Shown here in pieces: positions 46,952-55,403 of a stretch of 64,000 nt of DNA (position 1 is the stretch's first letter; every line of letters starts with the position of its first letter). Source of the DNA: Micromonospora_I sp040659735 (GTDB lineage: Bacteria > Actinomycetota > Actinomycetes > Mycobacteriales > Micromonosporaceae); assembly GCF_040659735.1 (NCBI RefSeq), contig NZ_JBFANZ010000008.1, positions 62,001-126,000 of the forward strand. The letters run 5' to 3'. The notes below the pieces were generated by a model. It did not search any database and was not told the origin of the DNA. It saw nothing but the letters and a program-made list of their open reading frames with translations. The position numbers and the translations under genes are program-made.

Positions 46952-47740
46952 GTGGTCTTCAAGCGGATGATGCAGGCGCTGGGTGTGGGCGGCCCCTCGG
47001 TCGAGACCGTGTTGGCCAACCCCGACGCGCGTCCCGGCGGACACCTGGAGGGCCAGGTGCACGTCGTCGGCGGAGACCACCCCGTGGAGATCGAGTACGT
47101 CGCGCTCGGGTTGGTCACCCGGGTCGAGGTCGAGAGCGGCGACAGCGAGTACGACACCACGCAGGAGTTCGGGCGGCAGCGGCTCACCAGTCCGTTCCGA
47201 CTGGAGAGCGGAGCGCGGCACGACATCCCGTTCCGCTTCGAGGTGCCGTTCGAGACCCCGATCACCGATCTCTACGGCCAGCACCTGCGCGGGATGACGA
47301 TGGGGCTCCGGACGGAGCTGGAGGTGGCCCGCGCCGTCGACAAGAGCGACCTCGACGCGGTGGCGGTGCACCCGGTCCCCGCGCAGGAGCGGATCCTGGA
47401 CGCGCTGGTACGGCTCGGTTTCCGCTTCACCCGCGCCGACGTGGAACGCGGCCGCATCCACGGGGTGCAGCAGACGCTCCCGTTCTACCAGGAGATCGAG
47501 TTCTACCCGGCGCCCCAGTACGCACGGGCGATCAACCAGCTGGAGCTGACCTTCGTCGGCACCCCGCAGCAGCTCCAGGTGGTGCTCGAGATCGACAAGC
47601 GGGGCGGGCTGCTGACCGAGGGACGCGACGCGTTCGGCCGGTTCACGGTGGACTACGCGGAGGCCGAGCGGACGGACTGGACCGCGCAGCTCGACGGCTG
47701 GCTGCGCCAGTCGGTCCAGAAGCGCGGCCTCTTCCTCTGA
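46952..47740 (+). CDS. spo0M: Sporulation control protein Spo0M family
   Basis: 262-residue arrestin-like protein. The start VVFKRMMQALGVGGPSVETV and the blocks PGGHLEGQVHVVGGDHPVEI, FRFEVPFETPITDLYG and VELDRR-like VLEIDKRGGLLTE match the Spo0M family. The usual C-terminal FGRFTVDYAEAERTDW precedes a short tail. Spo0M affects sporulation control and cell-wall physiology in Bacillus; in actinomycetes the role is not settled. The GTG at 46952 follows aggcgggga. It is divergent from sigB, which fits a stress or development link. Confidence 0.88.
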   Translation: MVFKRMMQALGVGGPSVETVLANPDARPGGHLEGQVHVVGGDHPVEIEYVALGLVTRVEVESGDSEYDTTQEFGRQRLTSPFRLESGARHDIPFRFEVPFETPITDLYGQHLRGMTMGLRTELEVARAVDKSDLDAVAVHPVPAQERILDALVRLGFRFTRADVERGRIHGVQQTLPFYQEIEFYPAPQYARAINQLELTFVGTPQQLQVVLEIDKRGGLLTEGRDAFGRFTVDYAEAERTDWTAQLDGWLRQSVQKRGLFL

Positions 47741-47793
47741 CCGCTCGGGCGGCACCGGCACCGGGGCCGGGAGGGGCGGGCGCGGATCGACGG

Positions 47794-48234
47794 TCAGAGG
47801 TCGAGCAGAATGGTCTGTGGGCCGACGTTGACGCTCTCGACCAGCATGTGGGTGCGGAAGCGACCGGTCCGGACCTGCGCGCCCCGGCCGCGCAGCGCCG
47901 CGACGAACTCCTGCACCAGTGGCTCCGCGACCTCCGCGGGGGCAGCCGCCCCCCAGCTCGGGCGGCGGCCCTTGCGCGCGTCGCCGTAGAGCGTGAACTG
48001 GCTCACCACCAGCAGTGGCGCGTCGAGGTCGGCGGCCGACCGCTCGCCGCCGGCGGCGTCCGGCGCGGGATAGATGCGCAGCTCGTGCACCTTGCGGGCC
48101 ATCATCGCGGCGGTCTGCGCGGTGTCCGAGTGGGTCACCCCGAGCAGCACCAGCAGGCCGTCGTCGATCGCCCCGACCACCTCGCCGTCGACGGTCACGC
48201 TCGCCCGGCTGACCGTCTGCACCACCGCCCGCAT
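47794..48234 (-). CDS. dtd: D-aminoacyl-tRNA deacylase
   Basis: Hydrolyses D-amino acids (and Gly misattached to tRNA-Ala) from tRNAs. The 146-residue protein begins MRAVVQTVSRASVTVDGEVV and carries the catalytic SQFTLYGD (about residues 77-84). The cross-subunit Gly-Pro loop lies in NVGPQTILLDL at the C-terminus, where many family members have GPVTL. Length is typical. It is co-directional with the methyltransferase gene 31 bp upstream. Confidence 0.94.
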   Translation of the reverse strand: MRAVVQTVSRASVTVDGEVVGAIDDGLLVLLGVTHSDTAQTAAMMARKVHELRIYPAPDAAGGERSAADLDAPLLVVSQFTLYGDARKGRRPSWGAAAPAEVAEPLVQEFVAALRGRGAQVRTGRFRTHMLVESVNVGPQTILLDL

Positions 48235-48265
48235 GGCGGTCAGCTTCGCATGCCCGCTGCCCGCG

Positions 48266-49789
48266 TCAGACGGGCAGGATCACGCCCCGCTCGACGAGGT
48301 GGCCGATGATCGGTCCGGCCGCCTCGGCCAGCTCCGCCTCTGCCACGTCGTGCGCGACGGCGAGCACCGCGATCTGGTCACGCAGCGGCACCTGGCCGTC
48401 GCAGCCGCCGACGAGGGCGAGCACCAGCGGGTCGATCTCCTCGGTCCAGCGCAGCCCCTGCGGCAGGGCGAGCACCTGCCGGTCCACCGCCCAGCCCTCG
48501 TCGCCCATCGTCGCCTCCTGGCGCAGCTGCAGCCCTTCGGCGGCGCGGTAGCGGGCGGCGAGCAACGTGTCCGTGTCGCGTACCCGGAGCCAGTCCTGGC
48601 GGTCGAACCAGGCCGCCACCTGCGCGCCGAGCGGCGGCTCCACCGCCTGCCGCAGGTCCTCCACCCGGACGACCGGATCGTCGTGGCCGCTGCGGCGCAG
48701 TGTGATCAACCCGAAGCCGACCGCCTCCACCTTGTGCGCGTCGAACCAGTCCAGCCAGGCGGCCGCCCGCTGCGGATCCGCCGCCTCGCTGGCGTCGGCG
48801 AGCCAGAGGTTCACGTATCCGACCGGGTCGGAGACCTCCCGCTGGATCACCCAGGCGTCCAGGCCGGTGCCGGCGAACCAGCCCGCGACCCGGTCTCCCC
48901 AGTCCTCGCCCGCGATGTGCACCCAGTTCGCCAGGTACTGCATCACGCCGCCCTCGGTGAGCAGCCCGGGGGCCGCCGCGGCCAGTTCCGCGCACACCCC
49001 GTCGCCGGCCCGTCCCGAGTCGCGGTAGGTGTGTGTGGCGGTGCCGGGGCCGACCACGAAGGGCGGGTTGCTGACCACCAGGTCGAAGCGGCGGCCGGCC
49101 ACCGGAGCGATGAGGTCGCCCTGGAGCAGCTCCCACTGCTGGCCGTTGAGCGCGGCCGTCGTGGCCGCGAAGCGCAGCGCCCGCACGGAGAGATCCGTCG
49201 CGGTCACCGAACGGGCGTGCGTGGCGAGGTGCAGCGACTGCACGCCGCAGCCGGTGCCGAGATCGAGGGCGCTGCCGACGGGGCGGCGGATGGCGGCCCC
49301 GGCGAGGGTGGTGGACGCGCCGCCGACGCCGAGCACGTGGTCGGCGGGGAGCGGTTGGCCGGAACGGGCGGTGGCGGGCACGTCGGAGAGGACCCACCAG
49401 CTCTCCCCGTACGGCTCCAGGTCGATGCCCTGCCGCAGCCCGGGGATCCCGTCCGGAGCGGCGAGGGCCCGCTCGACCAGCCCGGCGGCCCGGGCGTCCG
49501 CGAGCGGCAGCGGGGCCAGCGCCGCGGCGACCGCCTCCTCCGGCTCGGTCTGGCCGCAGACGAACAGCCGGATCAGCGTGCCGAGCCGGTCGCGCTCCTC
49601 GGTCATCCGCAGCGCCATCCGGAAGTCGTTGCGTCCGACCCCGGCGGTCGCCTCCGGGCCGAGCCGCGCCGCGATGCCGTTGGCGGTGTAGCCCGCGCTG
49701 AGCAGGGACTCCCGGAGTTGGTCGACGCCGGTCGGGGAGAGCAGGCCGGGGAACGAAGCATGCGTGTCGGGTTCAGCCACGAGTGCCAT
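48266..49789 (-). CDS. Predicted N5/N6-type methyltransferase with NPPF motif (HemK-like)
   Basis: 507-residue protein. A helical N-terminal domain (LSPTGVDQLRESLLSAGYTA) precedes a class I SAM domain with SALDLGTGCGVQSLHLATHA and the catalytic VVSNPPFVVGPG, the motif of PrmC/HemK and RlmG-type enzymes. The C-terminal 150 residues include RRYRAAEG-like RYRAAEGLQLRQEATMG of unknown role. Actinobacteria carry this gene widely; the substrate (release factor, rRNA or other) cannot be decided. The ATG at 49789 starts MALVAEPDTH; a GTG shortly after is an alternative. Confidence 0.85.
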   Translation of the reverse strand: MALVAEPDTHASFPGLLSPTGVDQLRESLLSAGYTANGIAARLGPEATAGVGRNDFRMALRMTEERDRLGTLIRLFVCGQTEPEEAVAAALAPLPLADARAAGLVERALAAPDGIPGLRQGIDLEPYGESWWVLSDVPATARSGQPLPADHVLGVGGASTTLAGAAIRRPVGSALDLGTGCGVQSLHLATHARSVTATDLSVRALRFAATTAALNGQQWELLQGDLIAPVAGRRFDLVVSNPPFVVGPGTATHTYRDSGRAGDGVCAELAAAAPGLLTEGGVMQYLANWVHIAGEDWGDRVAGWFAGTGLDAWVIQREVSDPVGYVNLWLADASEAADPQRAAAWLDWFDAHKVEAVGFGLITLRRSGHDDPVVRVEDLRQAVEPPLGAQVAAWFDRQDWLRVRDTDTLLAARYRAAEGLQLRQEATMGDEGWAVDRQVLALPQGLRWTEEIDPLVLALVGGCDGQVPLRDQIAVLAVAHDVAEAELAEAAGPIIGHLVERGVILPV

Positions 49790-50035
49790 CCTGCCGGCTC
49801 CGTCGGGACCGGCGGGGGCAACCCCCGAATCCGCCCGGACTCTGCCCGAAGCCGCCCGGAACGCGCCAGGTCCGCGCTTGTCCGGGTATTTTCTCCCGCC
49901 GTCGCGGCCGCGCATCGCCACGATCACCCGCGGGTACGGCGAGCGGGTGTCATCGTACGAATTGTCGGACGACCGGCGACCGTACTCCCGCCGTGCGGCG
50001 CCGACCCTGGCGCGAGCGACGAAGGGAGCACCGTG

Positions 50036-50893
50036 ATGACGACGATCGAACGCGACACCCTGGTCAACGAATGGGTGGCGTGGCGGGTGCAGCGCGCGGA
50101 CGAGTTGCGCGAACCGCACGGATGGCTGAGCGTGACCGCGCTGCACTGGCTGACCGGGGAGTTGAGCGCGTACTGGGGGATGCCGGGGCGGTGGAACGGC
50201 CGTCCGGCCGGGGTGACGGTCAAGGCCAGCCCCGACGAGGGCCTGGTGCTGCACGGCAGGCAGGTGCTGGGAACGGTCCTCGTGGAGGTGGCGGATGGGG
50301 CGCCGCCCGCGCGGGCGACGTTCGCCGACAAGATCATCGAGATCATGCAGCGCAACGGGCGGTACGCGATCCGGCTGCGGGACCCCCGGGCGGTGAGCCG
50401 CACATGGTTCGCCGGGGTGCCGGCGTACGACCCGAGCCCGGAATGGATCGTCGAGGGGTGGTTCCAGCGCTACGACCAGCCCCGCACGGTCGTGCTCGGC
50501 TCGGTGATCGACGGGCTGACCCATCGGCAGCGCGCGTGTGGAGTGGTGCGCTTCAACGCGCGTGGTGAGGACCATGCGCTGACCGCGTTCGGCCGGGCCG
50601 ACGGCGGCCTGTGGTTGCCGTTCCGGGACGCGACGAGCGGGGTGACGACGTACGCGGCGGCGCGTTCCCTCTCCGTCGGTCAGCCGGCGGAGGACGGGCG
50701 GCTGATCCTCGACTTCAACCGGGCGACGAACCCGCCGTGCGCGTTCATCCGCTTCGCGACCTGTGCGTTGCCGCCCCCGGAGAACACGCTGGCGCTCGCG
50801 GTGGAAGCCGGCGAGAAGTCGCCGCAGCAGGTGGTCGGCGGGACCGCGGAGACGGTGACGCGGGAGACTGCCGCCGGCCGGCACCGCCGCTGA
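50036..50893 (+). CDS. DUF1684 domain-containing protein
   Basis: 285-residue protein of the DUF1684 family. It has RVQRADELREPHGWLSVTAL, DKIIEIMQRNGRYAIRLRDP and FNARGEDHALTAF, then the signature DGGLWLPFRDATSGVTTYAA, ILDFNRATNPPCAF and CALPPPEN. No catalytic role has been established for the family. The ATG at 50036 (or the GTG three bases earlier) follows gaaggga. A fragment of a histidine kinase gene follows it. Confidence 0.88.
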   Translation: MTTIERDTLVNEWVAWRVQRADELREPHGWLSVTALHWLTGELSAYWGMPGRWNGRPAGVTVKASPDEGLVLHGRQVLGTVLVEVADGAPPARATFADKIIEIMQRNGRYAIRLRDPRAVSRTWFAGVPAYDPSPEWIVEGWFQRYDQPRTVVLGSVIDGLTHRQRACGVVRFNARGEDHALTAFGRADGGLWLPFRDATSGVTTYAAARSLSVGQPAEDGRLILDFNRATNPPCAFIRFATCALPPPENTLALAVEAGEKSPQQVVGGTAETVTRETAAGRHRR

Positions 50894-50935
50894 CCGCTCG
50901 TGCCTCCCCGGCCAGGTCGCCTAGGGACTGCCCCC

Positions 50936-51049
50936 CTGGCGCAGCCGACGCTCGGCTGGGTGGTCCGTGCGGGTACGACCAACGTGCTGCGCCACAGCGA
51001 GGCGACCACCTGGGCGATCTCGCTGCCGTACGGCCGTGGGGAGGTTTAG
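50936..51049 (+). pseudogene. Remnant of a NarL-type sensor histidine kinase gene
   Basis: One frame reads LGWVVRAGTTNVLRHSEATT then WAISLPYGRGEV and stops at 51049. LxWVVREGTTNVLRHSxA is the N-box region of the HATPase_c domain in NarX/DesK-like kinases. Only about 35 codons of the domain survive. Nothing upstream encodes a dimerisation domain and no response-regulator gene is adjacent. It ends 64 bp before the GH65 gene. Confidence 0.7.
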
Positions 51050-51112
51050 GTGGCGACGCCGGTGGCACTTCGCAGGTGGCGGCGAGGACGAGGAGCGGGC
51101 GGGGGAGACGGC

Positions 51113-53182
51113 ATGATCGAGCCCATCAGCCCCGAGCCGGTGCGGACGTGGGAGGCCGGGTACACGCCCGCGTATGTTTCCAACGGCCTCGTCGGGCTGC
51201 GCGTCTGCCCCGTGCCCCTGCTGGCCGGCGTGGCCACCGTCAACGGATTCGTCGGGATGGAGCCGCACACCGGCGTGGAGGGCTACGCCCAGGCCCCCTA
51301 CCCGCTCGCCGGCAACCTGCGGATCGGTGACGCGTCGCTGGCGCAGTCCCCGGATCGGGCGGTGCTGCGCGAGCAGCGCTACGACTTCTCCTGCGGCGAG
51401 CTGCACACCATCTTCGACTTCCACGGCGACGGGGCGCGCGCCGAGGTGAGGAGCGTCATCTTCTGCAGCCGCACCCGCCCCACCATCGCCGTGCAGGAGC
51501 TCGAGCTCCGGGTGGACCGGGACTGCGAACTGGAGCTCGCGGTCGGACTGGAGCCGGAGGGCACCCTCGGCAAGTGGCTTGAGCCGCCGCGCTGTCCACC
51601 CGACCACGCCGCCGCCGTCGACTGCGTGACGATGTGGGGCAGCCACGGAGACATGGGTTCCCTCGGGCTCGCCTACGGCACCGATTTCAGCGGCACGGAC
51701 CAGGTGCGCCGCAGACTGAGCGAGCGGGCGGGGGGCGCCTCGTTCACCACGTACTCGTGGCGGGCGCAGGCGGGGGCGCGCTACCGCCTGCGCCATTTCA
51801 CCAGCATGGTCTCCGACGCGTTCCATGAGCGTCCGATCCACGAGGCGGCCCGGCTGCTCACCGCCGCGGTCACGCGCGGCTGCGACGCGCTGCGGGTCGA
51901 CAACCGCGAGGCCTGGACGGAGCTGTGGCGGGGGCGGCCGACTCTGATCGGCGCTCCGCCGCGCTGGCAACTGATGGTCGACGCCGCCTACTTCTACCTG
52001 CACAGCTCCGTGCACCGTTCGTCGCCGAGCAGCACGGCCCTGTTCGGGCTCTCCTCCTGGCCCGACTACCACTACTACCGCGGCCATGTCATGTGGGACG
52101 TTCCCGTGTTCGCCGTGCCGACCCTGCTGTTCACCTACCCCGAGGCCGCCCGCTCCGTCATGACCTACCGCCACTCCCGCCTCTCCGGCGCCACGGCCAA
52201 CGCCGACGCCCGCGGCTACACGGGGGCCCAGTACCCGTGGGAGAGCAGTCCGCGGTGGGGCCAGGAGGCCGCTCCGGTGGAGGTGCCGCATTCGTACACC
52301 GAAGAGCACGTCAGCATGGATGTCGCGCTCGAGTTCGCCAACTACGTGCACGCGACCGGTGACTGGGGGTTCGCCGCCGACTACGCCTGGCCGGTGATGT
52401 CATCGGTCGCCCGATGGCTGGAGAGCAGAGTCGAGCGCACGGAGCACGGCTACGAGCTCCGCGGGGTCACCGGCATCGCGGAGACGCAGCACACGGTCAA
52501 CAACAACGCGTTCGTCAACTACTCCGCGGCGCTCGCCCTGCGGAAGACGGCGGCGCTCGGCCGCGCGGTCGGCAAGACGGTCGACGAGCACTGGGAGACG
52601 ATCGCCAACGGCCTCGTGTTCCCCATCAATCCGGAAACCGGGGTCATCCACAACCACGACAACCACGATCCGTTCGAGGAGAAGGGTGAGACGCCGGAAG
52701 GCGCCGCCGTGCTCTTTCCGCTCGGGTACCCGATCGATCCGGAAACCGAGCGTCAGACGCTGGAATTCCACCTGCGCTCGGCCGACCGGTACGTGGGATC
52801 GCCGATGCTCTCGCCGATGCTCGGCGTCTACGCGGCGTGGCTCGGCGACCGCGACCGGGCCTTCGACCTGTTCGAGCGGGGTTACGCCGAGTTCGTCGTC
52901 GCGCCCTTCGACATGCCGACCGAATTCAGCCCGGCGCGGCACCCCGAGAAACCCCGCGCGGTCCCCTTCACCGCCAACCTGGGCGGCCTGCTGGCGTCCT
53001 GCCTCTACGGGCTCACCGGCCTGAAATTGAACGACGGCGACCCGACCACGTGGTGCGAACGGCCCATCATGATGCCGTGCGCCGGCGAGGTCATCCACGT
53101 CGAACGGCTCTGGGTCCGCGGACGGCCCGCCTCACTCACCGCCACCGACGGCGCCGACCGCGCCGAGCTCGTCTACCACTAG
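51113..53182 (+). CDS. Glycoside hydrolase family 65 protein
   Basis: 689-residue (alpha/alpha)6-barrel enzyme of the GH65 group, which contains disaccharide phosphorylases and hydrolases. An N-terminal beta-sandwich (TPAYVSNGLVGLRVCPVPLL) precedes the barrel. Key blocks are DYHYYRGHVMWDVPVFAVPT, TYRHSRLSGATANADARGYT and GVTGIAETQHTVNNNAFVNY. The Glu of IAETQ aligns with the general-acid Glu of the usual PDExH motif. Whether it is a phosphorylase or a hydrolase (PGGHG-like) is not decidable here. The ATG at 51113 follows gggggaga. No sugar transporter is adjacent. Confidence 0.85.
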   Translation: MIEPISPEPVRTWEAGYTPAYVSNGLVGLRVCPVPLLAGVATVNGFVGMEPHTGVEGYAQAPYPLAGNLRIGDASLAQSPDRAVLREQRYDFSCGELHTIFDFHGDGARAEVRSVIFCSRTRPTIAVQELELRVDRDCELELAVGLEPEGTLGKWLEPPRCPPDHAAAVDCVTMWGSHGDMGSLGLAYGTDFSGTDQVRRRLSERAGGASFTTYSWRAQAGARYRLRHFTSMVSDAFHERPIHEAARLLTAAVTRGCDALRVDNREAWTELWRGRPTLIGAPPRWQLMVDAAYFYLHSSVHRSSPSSTALFGLSSWPDYHYYRGHVMWDVPVFAVPTLLFTYPEAARSVMTYRHSRLSGATANADARGYTGAQYPWESSPRWGQEAAPVEVPHSYTEEHVSMDVALEFANYVHATGDWGFAADYAWPVMSSVARWLESRVERTEHGYELRGVTGIAETQHTVNNNAFVNYSAALALRKTAALGRAVGKTVDEHWETIANGLVFPINPETGVIHNHDNHDPFEEKGETPEGAAVLFPLGYPIDPETERQTLEFHLRSADRYVGSPMLSPMLGVYAAWLGDRDRAFDLFERGYAEFVVAPFDMPTEFSPARHPEKPRAVPFTANLGGLLASCLYGLTGLKLNDGDPTTWCERPIMMPCAGEVIHVERLWVRGRPASLTATDGADRAELVYH

Positions 53183-53312
53183 CGCGTCCCGGCGTTCCGA
53201 CGCCCGCGTGCCGGCCCGGTGCCCACGAAGATCCACGCCGGCATCCGCCCGGTGCCGGCGCACCGTACGGGGTGCCGCGCGGTCGGGGGGAACGACAGGC
53301 AGGATGGAGGCC

Positions 53313-53888
53313 ATGACGCTCTCCCTGCCCATCGAAGCCGAGGCCAACGCGCTGCTCGGACGCCATCCGCTGTCGCTGTTGATCGGGATGGTGCTGGACC
53401 AGCAGATTCCGCTCGAGAAGGCGTTCTCCTCGCCGTACCACCTCGCGCAGCGGCTCGGTCACGAGCCGGACGCGCACGAGCTCGCCAACTGCGACCCGGA
53501 GGCGCTCACCGCGATCTTCAGTGAGCGGCCGGCGCTGCACCGCTTCCCGCGGTCGATGGCGGCGCGGGTGCAGGAGGTCTGCCGGATGCTGGTGGAGCGC
53601 TACGACGGGGAGGCGAGCCGGCTCTGGTCGGAGGCGGAGAACGGCAAGGAGCTGGTGAAGCGCATCAGTGAGCTGCCGGGCTTCGGCAAGCAGAAGTCGC
53701 AGATCTTCGCCGCGCTGCTGGGCAAGCAGTTCGGCGTGCGGCCATCGGGGTGGCAGGAGGCCGCCGGTGTGTACGGCGAGCCGGGAGCGTACCGGTCGGT
53801 GGCCGACATCACGGATCAGGATTCGCTGGTCAAGGTCCGCACGTACAAGCAGCAGATGAAGGCGGCCGCGAAGGCGTCGGAGAGCTGA
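53313..53888 (+). CDS. HhH-GPD-type base-excision repair protein
   Basis: 191-residue protein of the short actinobacterial HhH-GPD subfamily. It has LLGRHPLSLLIGMVLDQQIP and the helix-hairpin-helix KRISELPGFGKQKSQIFAAL. It ends soon after, with VADITDQDSLVKVRTYKQQM. In classic HhH-GPD glycosylases a catalytic Asp follows the hairpin; here the equivalent stretch reads FGVRPSGWQEAAG, with no Asp. Glycosylase activity is thus uncertain. The ATG at 53313 follows aggatggagg. Confidence 0.83.
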   Translation: MTLSLPIEAEANALLGRHPLSLLIGMVLDQQIPLEKAFSSPYHLAQRLGHEPDAHELANCDPEALTAIFSERPALHRFPRSMAARVQEVCRMLVERYDGEASRLWSEAENGKELVKRISELPGFGKQKSQIFAALLGKQFGVRPSGWQEAAGVYGEPGAYRSVADITDQDSLVKVRTYKQQMKAAAKASES

Positions 53889-54081
53889 CTCAGGCCGCCG
53901 TGGGGCGTTGAGCCAGTGCGCCGAGGGCGCGTCGGACGTCCGCCAGGGAGACGGTCGCGGCCCTCGTGAAACTGCCTGATCGCGTCGTCTCGAACGCGGC
54001 GGGACCGGAAACGATTTCACGGCTGATCTGGGTGTTCCGTCGGGGGAGTGCGAGGATGGACGGCAGCCGAGGAGGACCGTC

Positions 54082-54435
54082 GTGAAGCGACAGGCACACC
54101 AGCCGACCCTGATCACCGACGCCGCCCGCAGCCAGGACGAGCAGCTGCGCAGTCGTCAGGTGCGCTACATCGTGATGATGTCGATCCGGGCGGCCTGCCT
54201 GATCGTGGGGGCGATCCTGGTCTCCGTCAACGCGCCCCTGCTCTGGCTCTGGCTCCCGCTCTGCGCGGTCGGGATGATCCTGATCCCGTGGCTGGCGGTC
54301 ATGCTCGCCAACGACGGGCCGCCCAAGGAGAAGCACCGGCTGTCCCGGACGCACCGGCAGGGCGCCGCCCCCATGGCGCTGCCCAGCCAGCCCACCGGCC
54401 GTGCGCCGGGTCGCACCATCGACCCGGAGCCGTGA
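54082..54435 (+). CDS. DUF3099 domain-containing membrane protein
   Basis: 117-residue protein with a DUF3099 N-terminus (HQPTLITDAARSQDEQLRSR). Two membrane helices follow (YIVMMSIRAACLIVGAILVS and LWLWLPLCAVGMILIPWLAV), then a basic cytoplasmic tail. Function is unknown; the gene is conserved in actinobacteria. The GTG at 54082 follows gaggagga. It is convergent with the psuK-like gene. Confidence 0.87.
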   Translation: MKRQAHQPTLITDAARSQDEQLRSRQVRYIVMMSIRAACLIVGAILVSVNAPLLWLWLPLCAVGMILIPWLAVMLANDGPPKEKHRLSRTHRQGAAPMALPSQPTGRAPGRTIDPEP

Positions 54436-54460
54436 GACGCGCGGTCCCGACCCGAAGCGG

Positions 54461-55396
54461 CTAGCGGGGCGTGGGGCGCGCGCCCATGGTCGAGACCGCG
54501 ACCGCGCCGAGTTCCCCGGCCCGCCGCAGCGCCTCCACCGGCTCCGCGCCGGCGATCCAGGCCGCCAGCAGGCCGGCCGCGAAGGCGTCTCCCGCGCCGG
54601 TCGCGTCGACCACCGGCACCCGCCGCGCCGGCAACTCGGTCACCACGCCGGTCGGCTCGGCCCAGACCGCCCCGTCGCCGGCCCGCTTCACCACCACGTG
54701 CCGGGCCACCCCGCGTAGCGCGCGGGCCCGCCGCACGGCCGCGCTGGGCCCGTCGGCGAGGAGCGCGGTGCCGGTCAGTGCGGCCGCCTCGTCGGTGTTG
54801 GCGATCAGGAGGTCGACTCCCCGTACCCATTGCAGGAACGTGGCGGCCCCGACCTGCCGCAGCGGCTCCGCCGAGGCCGCGTCGACGCTGGTGGTGAGTC
54901 CGTGCCGGCGGGCGGCGGCGAGCGCGTGCCGCCCGGCGGCCCGGGACGCCCGGTCCAGCAGCGTGTAGCCGGAGAGGTGCAGGTGGGCGGCGTCCGGCGT
55001 GGCGGCGAGCGCGCGGTCCACGTCCGCCGGCTCCAGTTTCAGGTTCGCGCCGCGGTCCGTGATCATGGACCGGTCGCCGTCGTGGGCGAGCACGATCACC
55101 GTCCCGGTCGGCGCGTCCGGGCAGCGGCGCACGGCGCAGTCCACGCCCGCGTCGGTCAACTCGGCGATCCGCGCCTGCCCCGCCTCGTCCGCGCCGATCG
55201 CCGCGACGAGCGTCACCTCACGGCCCTGCCAGCCGAGCCACGCCGCCGTGTTGGCGGCTTGGCCGCCGCCGGTCAGCCGGACGTCGGCGCGGGTGTCGGA
55301 GCCGGGCGAGAGCGTCCCGGCGAGCACGGCGAGGACGTCGGTGACCACGTCACCGACGACCACGATCCGCTGCCGGGGCGGCTCCTCCTCGTGCAT
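54461..55396 (-). CDS. psuK: PfkB-family kinase, probable pseudouridine kinase
   Basis: 311-residue ribokinase-like sugar kinase. It has the start IVVVGDVVTDVLAVLAG, the PfkB signature 1 region TGGGQAANTAAWLGWQG, and the catalytic signature VVDATGAGDAFAAGLLAAWI with the Asp base (about residue 255). It begins 7 bp after psuG, and PsuG's substrate, pseudouridine 5'-phosphate, is made by PsuK, so this assignment rests on context. Confidence 0.85.
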   Translation of the reverse strand: MHEEEPPRQRIVVVGDVVTDVLAVLAGTLSPGSDTRADVRLTGGGQAANTAAWLGWQGREVTLVAAIGADEAGQARIAELTDAGVDCAVRRCPDAPTGTVIVLAHDGDRSMITDRGANLKLEPADVDRALAATPDAAHLHLSGYTLLDRASRAAGRHALAAARRHGLTTSVDAASAEPLRQVGAATFLQWVRGVDLLIANTDEAAALTGTALLADGPSAAVRRARALRGVARHVVVKRAGDGAVWAEPTGVVTELPARRVPVVDATGAGDAFAAGLLAAWIAGAEPVEALRRAGELGAVAVSTMGARPTPR

Positions 55397-55403
55397 CGCG
55401 CGG

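Noticed and set aside
53889..54081. Minus-strand frame ending ADVRRALGALAQRPTAA before the DUF3099 gene
   Set aside because: The last 50 residues look protein-like, but there is no start codon with a ribosome site outside the DUF3099 gene, and no family similarity.
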